Shown piece after piece: positions 27,625 to 36,792 of a stretch of 64,000 nucleotides of DNA; the stretch's first letter is position 1; every line of letters begins with the position of its first letter. Both the position numbers and the translations under genes were made by a program. The notes below the pieces were generated by a model, which saw only the letters and a program-made list of their open reading frames with translations, had not been told where the DNA came from and made no database searches. The DNA is taken from the NCBI RefSeq assembly GCF_039729015.1, contig NZ_CP155792.1, positions 1,446,001 through 1,510,000 on the forward strand. Reading direction: 5' to 3'. The DNA comes from Blastococcus sp. HT6-30 (GTDB lineage: Bacteria; Actinomycetota; Actinomycetes; Mycobacteriales; Geodermatophilaceae).

Positions 27625-27947
27625 TGGAGACGCTCACGCCCGCGGAGGTCGCCCAGCTGCTGGGCACCTCGCCGAACCGGGTCCGCCAGCTGCTGCGCGA
27701 CCGGAAGCTGATGGCCGTGCCCGGGAGCGGCAACGGGAAGATCCCGGCGGACTTCGTCCAGGACGGCGTCGTCCTCAAGCACCTGCCCGGTCTGCTGACC
27801 GTCCTGCGGGACGGCGGGTTCAGCGACGAGGAGGCCTTCGACTGGCTGTTCCGCGAGGACGAGTCGCTCCCCGGCACGCCGGTGCAGGCGCTGCGGGACA
27901 ACCGGCACACCGAGGTCACCCGCCGGGCCCAGGCCCTGGCCCTGTGA
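27624..27947 (+). CDS. Rv2175c-like small DNA-binding protein
   Basis: 107 aa. Start ATG 27624 is preferred to the in-frame ATG 27600 because a TAGGCT box lies 8 nt upstream. METLTPAEVAQLLGTSPNRV forms a winged helix-turn-helix of the excisionase type, followed by PGSGNGKIPADFVQDG and a helical C-terminal domain. Rv2175c in M. tuberculosis binds DNA and is phosphorylated near its N-terminus by PknL, which abolishes binding; threonines sit at residues 3 and 5 here. Target sites are not known. Confidence 0.87.
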   Translation: METLTPAEVAQLLGTSPNRVRQLLRDRKLMAVPGSGNGKIPADFVQDGVVLKHLPGLLTVLRDGGFSDEEAFDWLFREDESLPGTPVQALRDNRHTEVTRRAQALAL

Positions 27948-28063
27948 GCGGACACGGGTGTGAGCAGCGCAGCGAGCGACCCGCGGGAGCGAACCGGAAG
28001 GCCCTGTGACCTCCGGGGGCCCGGGCTGGATCCGGCAGGCCGCGCGAGGCGGAAGACGCTGAC

Positions 28064-28429
28064 GTGGAGCGGCTGACCTACCTGGGGCTGCTGGCCGGCT
28101 GCCTGGTGGTCACCGCGCCGCTCGAGCTGGTGCTGGGCGTGCGCGTCTACGCGCGCTGGCGGCGCCTGCTGCTCGCCGTCGTCCCGCAGTTCGTCGTCTT
28201 CGTGGGGTGGGTCCTCTACGCGATCGCGCAGGGGCACTGGAACTACAGCGAGGTGCGCACCCTCGGCGTCCGGCTGCCCGGCGGCATCCCCGTCGAGGAG
28301 GTGCTGTTCTTCCTCGTCGTCCCGCTCTGCTCGGTGCTGGCGCTGGAGGCGGTGCGGAAGGTGACCCGCTGGGACGCCGGCTACCCGGCCGAGGAGGCCC
28401 TGCCGGCCGGGGAGCGTGCCGGGCGGTGA
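28064..28429 (+). CDS. crtYc: heterodimeric lycopene cyclase, CrtYc subunit
   Basis: 121 aa with three membrane helices (about 4-24, 32-54 and 80-97). LPGGIPVEEVLFFLVVPLC is the signature of the CrtYc/CrtYd domain. It forms a beta- or epsilon-ring at the lycopene end together with the next gene. GTG start; weak ribosome site (GCGGAAG). The stop overlaps the crtYd start (GTGA), giving equal subunit output. Ring type cannot be read from sequence. Confidence 0.87.
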   Translation: MERLTYLGLLAGCLVVTAPLELVLGVRVYARWRRLLLAVVPQFVVFVGWVLYAIAQGHWNYSEVRTLGVRLPGGIPVEEVLFFLVVPLCSVLALEAVRKVTRWDAGYPAEEALPAGERAGR

Positions 28430-28773
28430 GCTACTCCACGCTCGCCGTGCTGGCGGTGGCCGCCGTCCTGGTGGTCGACCTGGCCGTCTACCGCACCCGG
28501 ATGGTCACCCGGAAGGTCTTCTGGGTCGCCTACGCGATCATCGTGACGTTCCAGCTGCTGATGAACGGCGTCCTCACCGGGCTGGACGTCGTCACCTACG
28601 ACCCCGGCACCATCTGGGGCCCGCGGGTCGCCTACGCCCCGGTGGAGGACCTGCTCTTCGGGTTCGCCATGGTGACCCTCACCCTGGCCAGCTGGGCCGC
28701 GGTCAACCGCCGGGCGAACACGGCCAGGCGGCGGGGCTTGGACACCGACACCCGGCCGTCGAGCACCCGGTAG
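28426..28773 (+). CDS. crtYd: heterodimeric lycopene cyclase, CrtYd subunit
   Basis: 115 aa with three membrane helices (about 3-20, 30-50 and 72-90). The motif GTIWGPRVAYAPVEDLLFGF matches the second half of the CrtYc-CrtYd pair, including the conserved PVED acids. Its 3' 142 nt lie on top of the end of crtB on the other strand, where the protein is a charged tail after residue 92, so the conserved core is only partly affected. Confidence 0.86.
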   Translation: MSYSTLAVLAVAAVLVVDLAVYRTRMVTRKVFWVAYAIIVTFQLLMNGVLTGLDVVTYDPGTIWGPRVAYAPVEDLLFGFAMVTLTLASWAAVNRRANTARRRGLDTDTRPSSTR

Positions 28774-29585
28774 TCCGCCCGCTCGATCTCGGTGAGGATG
28801 CCGCCGTAGAGGTCGGTGGCGGCCCGCACGCAGTCGCGGGACTCCGGCGCGAGCATCGGCGTCCCGGGGGCCGCGTCGTCGTACCGCCGGCGGACGATCT
28901 CGACCATCTCGCGCATCAGCGCGGCGAACCGGCCGTCGTGCCGCCGCTCCAGCAGCTGCTCGCGGGTCACCCCGTGGGCGGCCATGAGGTCCGCCGGCAG
29001 GTAGATCCGGCCGCGGTCGGCGTCCTCGGCCACGTCGCGGAGGAAGTTGGTCAGCTGGAAGGCCTCGCCGAGAGCGATGGCGTGCGGAGCCGCCTCCTCC
29101 CGGAGGACCCCGGGGGCCGTGCCGAGGACGGGCAGCACCTGCAGCCCGATGACCGATGCCGAGCCCCACATGTACCGGTCGAGGGCGCCGAGGTCGGCGT
29201 AACCGGTGACCTCGAGGTCGCTGGTCATGGCCGCCAGGAAGTCGACCAGGTGCTCGACCGGGATGTCGTAGCGGCGGTAGGTGTGCACCAGGGCCAGCCG
29301 GACCGGGTCGTCGGACCAGCCGGCCGCCAGCTCGGCGAGCACGGCGCGGGACCACTCCGCCAGGTCGCCCTCGGGGTCGTCACCGGGCACGTCCACCAGG
29401 TCGTCGGCCACCCGTGCGGCGGCGTAGAGGGCGTGGACGGCGGTCCGCCGGTCGGGCGTGAGCAGCCGGGTGGCCAGGTGGTAGCTCTTCCCGTGCCGCG
29501 CGGCGATCTGCGCGCACCGCCGGTAGGCGGCGCGCAGCTGCTCCTGCCGGTGGGCCTGGGTGCCGGGTGGGCGCAGCGCCGTCAT
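28632..29585 (-). CDS. crtB: phytoene synthase
   Basis: 317 aa, ATG start. Aspartate-rich motif one is VADDLVDV (61-65) and motif two lies in GEAFQLTNFLRDVAEDADRG; DRGRIYLPADL is conserved. It joins two geranylgeranyl diphosphates to phytoene at the membrane. The last 47 codons overlap crtYd antisense; the segment KPRRLAVFARRL there is conserved in the family, so the overlap is real coding on both strands. Next upstream on this strand is crtI, 67 nt away. Confidence 0.92.
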   Translation of the reverse strand: MTALRPPGTQAHRQEQLRAAYRRCAQIAARHGKSYHLATRLLTPDRRTAVHALYAAARVADDLVDVPGDDPEGDLAEWSRAVLAELAAGWSDDPVRLALVHTYRRYDIPVEHLVDFLAAMTSDLEVTGYADLGALDRYMWGSASVIGLQVLPVLGTAPGVLREEAAPHAIALGEAFQLTNFLRDVAEDADRGRIYLPADLMAAHGVTREQLLERRHDGRFAALMREMVEIVRRRYDDAAPGTPMLAPESRDCVRAATDLYGGILTEIERADYRVLDGRVSVSKPRRLAVFARRLTAAQLARVRVTMANPKSRSSTGA

Positions 29586-29652
29586 GCGATGTCCACGGTC
29601 CGGCTCGGGCCTCGCTCGCAGGCCTCGCCGCGATGCTCACTCACCCGCCGCC

Positions 29653-31185
29653 TCACGGAGCAGGCACCCCCGTGATCCGCTCGGCCGCGAGCCGGCCGCT
29701 GATCAGCACCATCGGCACGCCGACGCCGGGCTGCACCGAGGACCCGGCGAGCACCACGTTCTCCGGGCCGCGCCGGGGGAGCGTCGGAGTGCGGAACGGG
29801 CCGGTCTGACCGAAGGTGTGCGCCAGCGCGAACGGCGTGCCGGCCGCCATGCCCTGCGCCGCCCACGTGAGCGGGGTGTCCATGTGCTCGACCTCGATCG
29901 CGTCGGTGACCCCGGTGAACCCCCGGGCCTCCAGCGTCGCCAGCAGCTCCTCGCGGTAGCGGGGCGCCAGTGCGGCCCAGTCCAGGTCGGGGTTGCCGCC
30001 GCTGCGCCGGTCGAGGTTCGGCGTGGGGGCGACGACGCTGAGCACCTGACCACCGTCGGGGGCGAGGCTGCGGTCGGTGACCGAGGGCATGCTGATCAGC
30101 AGGCTGGGGTCGCTCATGATGCTGCCCCGCCGAGCCCTGGAACCCCCGCCGGGAAGCCGCCCGTGCGGAGTCAGCTCGTCGAACACCTGCTGCCACGCCG
30201 CACCGAAGCTGATCGTGTGGTGGGCCTGGCCCGCCAGCGGCGTGCGGACGCCCAGGTGCAGCGCGATGCAGGACGGCGAGTACACCGGCCGGCGCGGGCC
30301 GCGCAGGCCGGGCACCAGGGTGTGCGGGGCGTCGGTGGTGACGACGACGGCGTCGGCGGGCAGCCGTTCGCCGTCGGCGAGCCGCACCGCCCCCACGCGC
30401 CCGCCGGCGGTCTCTAGCTCGGCGACGGTGGCGCCGTAGCGGAGCTGGACCCCGGCGTCGGCCGCGGCGTCGGCCAGGGCGCGCGGAACGGCAGCGATGC
30501 CGCCTTCCGGGTGCCAGACGCCGGCGCCGATGTCGAGCTGCGCGATGACCGCGTAGGCGGCGATGGCGCGGAAGGGGGAGACCCCGGCGTAGAGCGCCTG
30601 GAAGCTGAACAGCCGGCGCAGCCGGTCGTCGGTGAACGCGCGTTCGACGTGACCGGACAGCCGCCGGAAACCCCCCCGGCGGGCGAGGGTGAGCAGCTGG
30701 GGACCCAGCAGGTCCAGCGGGGAGTCGAGGTTGCGGTCGATGAAGGTGTCCAGCTGCAGCCGGTACAGCTCGGCCAGGTCGGCCAGGTAGCGCCGCAGGG
30801 CGTCCGCCTCGGCCGGCCCGCACAGGGCGGCCACCTCGGCGGCGAAGGCGTCGGGGTCGGCGTGCACGTCGAGGTGCGTGCCGTCGGCGAACTGCGCCCG
30901 GTAGCTGGTCGGCAGCGGGCGCAGGGTCAGCCGGTCCTCGAGCTTCTCGCCGACCGCGGCGAGGGTGTCGGCGACGACCTCGGGTGCGGTGAACACCGAC
31001 GGGCCGGTGTCCAGGGCGTACCCGGCCTGCTCCACGCGGCCGGCCCGGCCGCCCGGCCCGTTCCCCCGTTCGACGACGACGACCTCGCGGCCGGCGCCGC
31101 GCAGCCGCAGGGCGGTGGCCAGCCCGGCGAGCCCGGCACCGACGACGACGACCCGATCGGTGGGACCCGGAGCGGTGCGGACCAT
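29653..31185 (-). CDS. crtI: phytoene desaturase
   Basis: 510 aa, ATG overlapping the prenyl synthase stop. FAD site VVVVGAGLAGLATALRL, then ERGNGPGGRAG, ALDTGPSVFT and the C-terminal bacterial-type desaturase signature NVVLAGSSVQPGVGVPMVLI. It introduces three or four double bonds into phytoene, giving neurosporene or lycopene. Operon order prenyl synthase, crtI, crtB on the minus strand, with the cyclase genes convergent, makes a complete route to cyclic carotenoids. Confidence 0.92.
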   Translation of the reverse strand: MVRTAPGPTDRVVVVGAGLAGLATALRLRGAGREVVVVERGNGPGGRAGRVEQAGYALDTGPSVFTAPEVVADTLAAVGEKLEDRLTLRPLPTSYRAQFADGTHLDVHADPDAFAAEVAALCGPAEADALRRYLADLAELYRLQLDTFIDRNLDSPLDLLGPQLLTLARRGGFRRLSGHVERAFTDDRLRRLFSFQALYAGVSPFRAIAAYAVIAQLDIGAGVWHPEGGIAAVPRALADAAADAGVQLRYGATVAELETAGGRVGAVRLADGERLPADAVVVTTDAPHTLVPGLRGPRRPVYSPSCIALHLGVRTPLAGQAHHTISFGAAWQQVFDELTPHGRLPGGGSRARRGSIMSDPSLLISMPSVTDRSLAPDGGQVLSVVAPTPNLDRRSGGNPDLDWAALAPRYREELLATLEARGFTGVTDAIEVEHMDTPLTWAAQGMAAGTPFALAHTFGQTGPFRTPTLPRRGPENVVLAGSSVQPGVGVPMVLISGRLAAERITGVPAP

Positions 31186-32312
31186 CAGGCGGTGCGGGTG
31201 GTGGCGGCGACCGCGAGCGCGTCGAGGGCGGCGCGGGCGTCGTCGGCGATGGGGGACTCGGCGATGGCGTCCCGCGCGCGGACGGTGCTGACCGTGATGC
31301 GCTGCTCGACGCGGTCGCGGGCGCCGGTGGAGACCAGCAGGCCGCGCAGCACCTCGAACTCCTCCGGGCCGGCGTCGGGGTTCCCGAGCAGCTCGCCGAG
31401 CAGCCGCCGGCCGGCGTCGTCCGCCGCCTCCTCGGCCAGCGCGACCAGCAGCGTCTGCTTGCCCTCGCGCAGGTCGTCGTCGGCGGACTTGCCGGTGACC
31501 TGCGGATCGCCGAAGACGCCGAGCAGGTCGTCGCGGAGCTGGAACGCCTCGCCCAGGGGCAGGCCGATCGCGGCGAAGGACTCCACCACGGACGGGCCGG
31601 CGCCGGCGATCGCGGCGCCGAGCTGCAGCGGCCGCTGCACCGTGTAGCCCGCGCTCTTGTAGCGGGCGACGGTCAGCGCGCCGTCGGGGCCGGGCAGCCC
31701 GCCGGCTGCGCGCAGCAGGTCGAGGTACTGCCCGGCGGTGACCTCGGTGCGCATGGTGTCCCAGACCGCCCGGGCCCGGCCCAGGGCCGCCTCGGAGATG
31801 CCGGAGCAGCGGAGCATCTCGTCGGACCACACGAGGGCGAGGTCGCCCACGAGGATGGCGGCGCCGACGCCGAAGAGCTGCTGGTCGCCGGAGAAGCCGT
31901 GGGCGGTGTGCCGGTCGGCGAAGCCGATGTGCGTGGTCGGCCGGCCGCGCCGGGTGCCGGCGGCGTCCATGACGTCGTCGTGCACCAGGGCGCTGGCGTG
32001 CACGAACTCCAGGGCGGCGACCGCGCGCAGCACCGCTTCGTCGTCCTCGCCGACGCCGGGGCCGTGGCCGCGGGCGCCGCGCCAGCCCCAGTAGGCGAAG
32101 GACGGGCGCAGCTTCTTGCCGCCCTCGGCGACGGCGCGGACCTCGTCGACGACCGGGGCCAGGGTCGGGTCCATGCCGGCGAGCGTGGCGCGCTGCTGGG
32201 CGAGGAAGGCGTCGAGCGCGGCGGCCACCGCGGCGCGCACCCGGTCGAGGTCCGCCGCCGCCAGCGGTGGTGCGGAGCGGGCCGACTCGCGCTGCTGCGC
32301 CCGGGCGATCAT
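31185..32312 (-). CDS. idsA: polyprenyl (geranylgeranyl) diphosphate synthase
   Basis: 375 aa from ATG 32312. First aspartate motif [14 protein letters not shown] (112-116), second [10 protein letters not shown] (261-265), GGKKLRP for substrate phosphate. Two small residues upstream of the first motif suggest C20 product. It is head of the carotenoid operon and also the IdsA2 (Rv2173) position next to metF, so it may feed both carotenoids and other isoprenoids. GATACT lies 6 nt before the ATG, consistent with a leaderless start. Confidence 0.9.
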   Translation of the reverse strand: MIARAQQRESARSAPPLAAADLDRVRAAVAAALDAFLAQQRATLAGMDPTLAPVVDEVRAVAEGGKKLRPSFAYWGWRGARGHGPGVGEDDEAVLRAVAALEFVHASALVHDDVMDAAGTRRGRPTTHIGFADRHTAHGFSGDQQLFGVGAAILVGDLALVWSDEMLRCSGISEAALGRARAVWDTMRTEVTAGQYLDLLRAAGGLPGPDGALTVARYKSAGYTVQRPLQLGAAIAGAGPSVVESFAAIGLPLGEAFQLRDDLLGVFGDPQVTGKSADDDLREGKQTLLVALAEEAADDAGRRLLGELLGNPDAGPEEFEVLRGLLVSTGARDRVEQRITVSTVRARDAIAESPIADDARAALDALAVAATTRTA

Positions 32313-32318
32313 GCGGTC

Positions 32319-32324
32319 AGTATC
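32319..32324 (-). promoter_or_regulatory. -10 box before the carotenoid operon
   Basis: GATACT on the minus strand, 6 nt before ATG 32312. The first base departs from TANNNT, so this is weaker than its companions. Confidence 0.35.
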
Positions 32325-32497
32325 GCCCGACCCGGTGGGGCGCTGCCCCTTCACCAGGGCGGCCGCCGTGCTCTGCTCCGTCGTCACTCCGCCCCCGGTT
32401 CCCGGTTCATGGCCTTTTCGGTGCCCGGGAGGGAGCCGGATGCACCTCGGCGGCCGGACTTCGGTGGTGGTGCCGCCGGGGCCGGTCCGGACGCCAC

Positions 32498-32503
32498 TAC
32501 CCT
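32498..32503 (+). promoter_or_regulatory. -10 box of a leaderless promoter (metF)
   Basis: TACCCT ends 8 nt before the GTG at 32512; no Shine-Dalgarno sequence. Confidence 0.5.
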
Positions 32504-32511
32504 CGGATGCC

Positions 32512-33420
32512 GTGACCCGGACCGTGCGCGAGCTCCTCGCCACCGAGCGACCCACGTGGTCGTTCGAGTTCTTCCCGCCGAAGACGCCGGCAGGGGAGGA
32601 GCAGCTGTGGACGGCGCTGCGCGAGCTGGAGCGGCTCCGCCCGTCCTTCGTGTCGGTGACCTACGGGGCCGGCGGCTCCACCCGCGAGGGCACCGTGGCG
32701 ATGACCGAGCGGATCGCGGCCGACACGACCATGACGCCGCTCGCGCACCTGACCGCGGTCGACCACAGCGTCGCGGAGCTGCGGCACGTGATCAGCCGCA
32801 TGGCGGCGGCCGGGGTGCGCAACATCATGGCGCTGCGCGGCGACCCGCCGGGCGCCGATCCGCAGGCGGAGTGGGTCGCCCACCCCGAGGGCCTGCGGTA
32901 CGCCTCCGAGCTGGTGGAGCTGATCCGCTCCGTCGGCGACTTCTCCGTCGGCGTCGCCGCGTTCCCCGAGCGGCACCCCCGCTCCCCGGACTTCGACACC
33001 GACGTCGAGATGTTCGTGGCCAAGTGCCGGGCGGGCGCCGATTTCGCCATCACCCAGATGTTCTTCCGACCCGAGGACTACCTGCGGATGCGTGACCGGG
33101 TGGCGGCCAAGGGGTGCGAGGTCCCGGTCATCGCCGGGGTCATGCCGGTCACGAACGTCCGGCAGATCACCCGCATCGTCCAGCTGTCGGGCCAGGCGTT
33201 CCCGCCCGAGCTCGCCGACCGCTTCGCCGCCCTGGACGGCGACCGGCCCGAGGACAAGGCCGCCGTGCGCGCCCTCGGCGTCGAGGTGGCCACGGACATG
33301 TGCCGGCAGCTCCTCGACGAGGGCGTGCCCGGCATCCACTTCATCACCATGAACCGCTCGACGGCGACCCGCGAGGTGTTCACCAACCTCGCCGCCGCCG
33401 CGCCCGCCGTCACGTCCTGA
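32512..33420 (+). CDS. metF: methylenetetrahydrofolate reductase
   Basis: 302 aa. [10 protein letters not shown] at the start, [53 protein letters not shown] and [12 protein letters not shown] are all hallmark MTHFR segments. It reduces 5,10-methylene- to 5-methyl-tetrahydrofolate with FAD for methionine synthesis. In M. tuberculosis the neighbour of idsA2 is the similar Rv2172c. Its 3' end overlaps the convergent gene by 11 nt. Confidence 0.92.
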   Translation: MTRTVRELLATERPTWSFEFFPPKTPAGEEQLWTALRELERLRPSFVSVTYGAGGSTREGTVAMTERIAADTTMTPLAHLTAVDHSVAELRHVISRMAAAGVRNIMALRGDPPGADPQAEWVAHPEGLRYASELVELIRSVGDFSVGVAAFPERHPRSPDFDTDVEMFVAKCRAGADFAITQMFFRPEDYLRMRDRVAAKGCEVPVIAGVMPVTNVRQITRIVQLSGQAFPPELADRFAALDGDRPEDKAAVRALGVEVATDMCRQLLDEGVPGIHFITMNRSTATREVFTNLAAAAPAVTS

Positions 33421-34045
33421 GCGGGGCCTCCAGCACGTCCGCCGCCTTCGCCGCGGCCCGGCGCAGGCCCTCCCGCTCCGAGACGTACCCGCCGGCGACA
33501 CCGACGACGGGGAGGTTGGCGACCGCGCGGGCCGGCAGCCGGCCCTTGGGCCGGGCGTCGAGGGCGTCGTCGATCCGGCCGAGCAGCCGGGCCGCGCGCC
33601 ACAGCGTCCGGGCGGCTCCGGTGACCCCGCGGCGCTCGTCCCTGCTGCCCAGGGCGCCCTCCACGTAGGTGCCCCTGGCGCGGGTGAGGAGTGGTTCGAC
33701 ACGCGCGGGGCTCAGCTCCCGGTCGAGCAGCACCCGGGCCAGCAGCGACACCCGCTCGGCCGGCGCCGCCACGCCGTGCTCGCCGGCCACGCCGAGCACC
33801 ACGAGGGACTGCACGGCGGTGCCGACGGTGTTCTGCAGCGGCAGCAGGTCGGCGAGCTTGCCGGCCAACCGGGGGACGGCGGAGACGCCGGCCGCCACCC
33901 GGGAGACCCGGTCGGCCCACCACTCGTCACGTTCGCGCCGCGGCAGCGCCGGTGGCCGGCCCAGCCGGGTGGCCAGCGGGGTGAGCAGCCGGTCGAGCCG
34001 GCGCAGGACGTCGACGACGACGGCGTCGCTGATCGGAGGGGCCAT
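33410..34045 (-). CDS. hypothetical protein, EcsC-like C-terminus
   Basis: 211 aa from ATG 34045. Helical throughout: [16 protein letters not shown], then [20 protein letters not shown] and [20 protein letters not shown], and finally [20 protein letters not shown], which resembles the end of EcsC-family proteins. No catalytic motif. It may associate with the membrane through the two hydrophobic helices (around 65-95 and 185-195). Tail-to-tail overlap of 11 nt with metF. Function unknown. Confidence 0.65.
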   Translation of the reverse strand: MAPPISDAVVVDVLRRLDRLLTPLATRLGRPPALPRRERDEWWADRVSRVAAGVSAVPRLAGKLADLLPLQNTVGTAVQSLVVLGVAGEHGVAAPAERVSLLARVLLDRELSPARVEPLLTRARGTYVEGALGSRDERRGVTGAARTLWRAARLLGRIDDALDARPKGRLPARAVANLPVVGVAGGYVSEREGLRRAAAKAADVLEAPLRT

Positions 34046-34119
34046 GGACCGGGCATGCCCCGATCCCGGGCTCCCGATGCGCCGAAGGCCAGGTGGGGCG
34101 TTCAGCACGGCGGTCGCGC

Positions 34120-34914
34120 TCAGCCGCCCAGGCGGGCGCAGTCCGCGGACGTCAGCGGGACCGGGTCCCCGGCGTCCAGCTCCGCGAGCACGATGCCCTG
34201 CACCACCGGATCGCGCGGCAGCCGGGCGTGGCTCACCTGCAGGCCCTCGCACACCGACTGCACGGTCAGGTTCAGCGCGCCGTCCAGGCGGGCGGACTCC
34301 GGCGGGGTGACCACCGTGTCCTGCGTCGTCCACACCGACACCCAGTCCACCCCCTCGGGCGTCCCGTCGGCGGCCAGCCCGGTGAGCAGCTCGCTGCCCG
34401 GCACCATCTGGCGGCAGGCCTCCGCGCACCGGTCCGGTGCGAACACGGCGCCGAGCGACGCCACGCCGGTGCCGTGGTGCGGTGAGCCGAGGGTGACCAC
34501 GCGGCGGACGACGTCGTCGTGCCCGTCGGCTACCCACAGCCGGGCGACCAGCCCGCCGGCCGAGTAGCCGACGACGTCGACGCTGCCGGCCCCGCTCCTG
34601 GCCAGCGCCGACGACGCCGCGGCGTCGAGGACGTCCGCCGCCGCGCGCAGGTCACCGGTGCCGCCGCCGGGCAGCGGCACCACGGTGGCGTCGCGGCCGG
34701 TGTCGCGCAGCCGCTGGGCCAGCGGTTCCAGGCCGGCGGTGTCGCCGCCGTAGCCAGGCACGAGCAGCACCGGGCCCGGCTCCTCCGCCGCGACCGGCGC
34801 GGGCGCGGGGGACCCGCCGTCCCGGGTGAGGAGCACGCCGGCCACGGCCACCGCGCCGACCAGCGCCACGGCCAGGAGGATCAGCAGGGAACGACGCGTC
34901 CGGGCGGCGGGCAT
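34120..34914 (-). CDS. secreted or membrane-anchored lipase (alpha/beta hydrolase)
   Basis: 264 aa. An uncleaved-looking signal anchor (RRSLLILLAVALVGAVAVAG) is followed by VLLVPGYGGDTAGLEPL, the oxyanion region of LipA/class I-type lipases, and the nucleophile elbow VVGYSAGGLVARL. TLGSPHHGTG is typical of triacylglycerol lipases of this group. Candidate acid and His are in WTTQDTVVTP and SHARLP. It acts outside the membrane on acylglycerols or other esters. The start ATG faces the CDP-alcohol transferase gene 47 nt away. Confidence 0.82.
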   Translation of the reverse strand: MPAARTRRSLLILLAVALVGAVAVAGVLLTRDGGSPAPAPVAAEEPGPVLLVPGYGGDTAGLEPLAQRLRDTGRDATVVPLPGGGTGDLRAAADVLDAAASSALARSGAGSVDVVGYSAGGLVARLWVADGHDDVVRRVVTLGSPHHGTGVASLGAVFAPDRCAEACRQMVPGSELLTGLAADGTPEGVDWVSVWTTQDTVVTPPESARLDGALNLTVQSVCEGLQVSHARLPRDPVVQGIVLAELDAGDPVPLTSADCARLGG

Positions 34915-34961
34915 GCTCCCACTGTCCCTGGTGCGGACCCGGCGGCGGGGGAGGAGGCGCG

Positions 34962-35660
34962 GTGCTCAGCAGGGAGGAGTACCTGGACGCCTGGTCGCGG
35001 TGGCACGGCGGCGCCGACACCGGATCGCCCCTCGTGCGCGGCTGGTTGTCGCTCGCACACGTCCTCGCCCGGCCGCTGGCCGCGCTGCCCCCGACCCTCG
35101 CCACCGCCGCCGGCGTGGTCGTCGCGGCGGCCGCGGTGGCGCCGGCGGCCGCGGGCGGTGCCTGGCTGGTCGTGGCCGGGCTGCTCGTGGGGCTCTCCGG
35201 GCTGCTCGACAGCCTCGACGGCGCGCTGGCCATCGGCACCGGACGCGCCTCGCAGCGGGGGTTCGTCCTCGACTCCGTCGTCGACCGGCTCACCGAGGCC
35301 GCGTACGCCGCGGCGCTCTGGGGCGCCGGCGCCCCGGGCTGGCTCGCCGTCGCCTTCGGGGCGCTGTGCTGGCTGCCCGACTACCTGCGGGCGCGCGCCG
35401 GGCAGGCCGGTGTCCACCGCACCGGCCCGATCTCCCTGTGGGAACGGCCGACCCGCGTGGCCATGGCGGGCCTGACCCTCGGCGGCGCGGGTGTCGTCTC
35501 CGGGCTCGAGGTGGCCGGGGTGGACGGCGCGGCGCTGGTGGTCACCGCCGGCGCGGCCACCGGGGTGCTGCTCGGCGCGATCGGCACCCTGCAGCTGGGC
35601 CGGTGGCTGGGCAGGGAGCTGGCCGGCCCCGGCGCGGGCGACGTCCCCCCCGCCGACTGA
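34962..35660 (+). CDS. CDP-alcohol phosphatidyltransferase family membrane protein
   Basis: 232 aa, GTG 34962 behind GGGAGGAGG. About six membrane helices. The family motif D-x2-DG-x2-AR-x8-G-x3-D-x3-D is present as D-SL-DG-AL-A-I-(8)-G-FVL-D-SVV-D: all four acids stand, but the Arg after Ala is Ile. These enzymes move a phosphatidyl or diphosphoinositol group from a CDP-lipid to an alcohol. Substrate unknown; the Arg change could mean an unusual nucleotide pocket. Confidence 0.78.
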   Translation: MLSREEYLDAWSRWHGGADTGSPLVRGWLSLAHVLARPLAALPPTLATAAGVVVAAAAVAPAAAGGAWLVVAGLLVGLSGLLDSLDGALAIGTGRASQRGFVLDSVVDRLTEAAYAAALWGAGAPGWLAVAFGALCWLPDYLRARAGQAGVHRTGPISLWERPTRVAMAGLTLGGAGVVSGLEVAGVDGAALVVTAGAATGVLLGAIGTLQLGRWLGRELAGPGAGDVPPAD

Positions 35661-35707
35661 GCGACGTCGGCGGCCCCCACGACCGGGCGGCCGTGCCGGG
35701 TGGCACC

Positions 35708-35713
35708 TAGGGT
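35708..35713 (+). promoter_or_regulatory. candidate -10 box upstream of adoK
   Basis: TAGGGT about 100 nt before the GTG start; would give a normal leader of about 95 nt. Confidence 0.3.
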
Positions 35714-35814
35714 GTGCGTGCCCCTGCCGTTCCCCGTCCGTCCACCGCCGCGGCCCCTCGTGCGCCGGCGCACCGCGCCCCGACGCCAGGCCCGTCCCCG
35801 AGGAGCCCACCCCC

Positions 35815-36792
35815 GTGCCCGTCGTCGTCACCGGCTCCATCGCCACTGACCACCTGATGACCTTCCCCGGTCGCTTCACCGAGCAGTTCGTCGAGGGCCA
35901 GATGGAGAACGTCTCGCTCTCCTTCCTCGTCGACGACCTGGTGCAGCACCGCGGTGGCGCCGGGGCGAACATGGCCTACGGGCTGGGCCTGCTGGGCCTG
36001 TCACCGGTGCTGGTGGGCGCCGTCGGCAGCGACTTCGCCGACTACGACGCCTGGTTGTCCCGCCACGGGGTCGACACCCGCAGCGTGCGCTGGTCGGAGC
36101 TCAAGCACACCGCCCGGTTCGTCTGCACCACCGACGAGGCGAACAACCAGATCGCGTCGTTCTACTCGGGCGCGATGGCCGAGGCCTCGCAGATCGAGCT
36201 GGCGCCGGTCGCCGAGCGCATCGGCAGCCTCGACCTCGTCGTCGTCGGGCCCAACGACCCGACCGCGATGGTCCGCCACACGCAGGAGTGCCGGGACCGC
36301 GGCTACCCGTTCGCCGCCGACCCGAGCCAGCAGCTGGCCTGGGCCGACGGCGAGATGATCCGCGACCTCGTCAGCGGCGCGGAGCTGCTGTTCACCAACG
36401 AGTACGAGTCGGCGCTGCTGCTGCAGAAGACCGGCTGGACGGCCGACGAGGTCCTCGCCCGGGTCGGCACCTGGGTGACCACCCGCGCCGCCGACGGCGT
36501 GCTCGTGCGCCGGGCCGGTGAGGAACCGCTGTCGGTCGTCGCCGTGCCGGAGACCAAGCCGGTCGAGCCCACCGGTGGCGGCGACGCGCTGCGTGCCGGG
36601 TTCATCGCCGGCCGCATGTGGGGCCTGGGCCTGGAGCGCTCCACCCAGCTCGGGTCGGCCGTGGCCACCGCCGCCGTCGAGGTCATCGGCACGCAGGAGT
36701 ACGACCTGCCGCGGGACAGCTTCCTCGCCCGCTTCGCCGACGCCTTCGGGGCCGACGCCGCCGACGAGGTCGCCGCCCACCTGCTCCGCTGA
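35815..36792 (+). CDS. adoK: adenosine kinase (PfkB family)
   Basis: 325 aa, GTG 35815 with GAGGAG 9 nt upstream. It opens VTGSIATDHLMTFPGRFTEQ, nearly word for word the start of mycobacterial AdoK (Rv2202c), with SFLVDDLVQHRGGAGANMAY, FAADPSQQLAW, LFTNEYES and the catalytic PTGGGDALRAGF (Asp near 256). AdoK phosphorylates adenosine to AMP and is a purine-salvage enzyme. Mycobacteria usually have TGVGD where this has TGGGD. Stop abuts the convergent flavin-reductase stop with no gap. Confidence 0.9.
   Translation: MPVVVTGSIATDHLMTFPGRFTEQFVEGQMENVSLSFLVDDLVQHRGGAGANMAYGLGLLGLSPVLVGAVGSDFADYDAWLSRHGVDTRSVRWSELKHTARFVCTTDEANNQIASFYSGAMAEASQIELAPVAERIGSLDLVVVGPNDPTAMVRHTQECRDRGYPFAADPSQQLAWADGEMIRDLVSGAELLFTNEYESALLLQKTGWTADEVLARVGTWVTTRAADGVLVRRAGEEPLSVVAVPETKPVEPTGGGDALRAGFIAGRMWGLGLERSTQLGSAVATAAVEVIGTQEYDLPRDSFLARFADAFGADAADEVAAHLLR

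Noticed and set aside
27948..28063. Gap before crtYc considered for a tRNA or small RNA
   Set aside because: No cloverleaf or conserved T-loop is visible.
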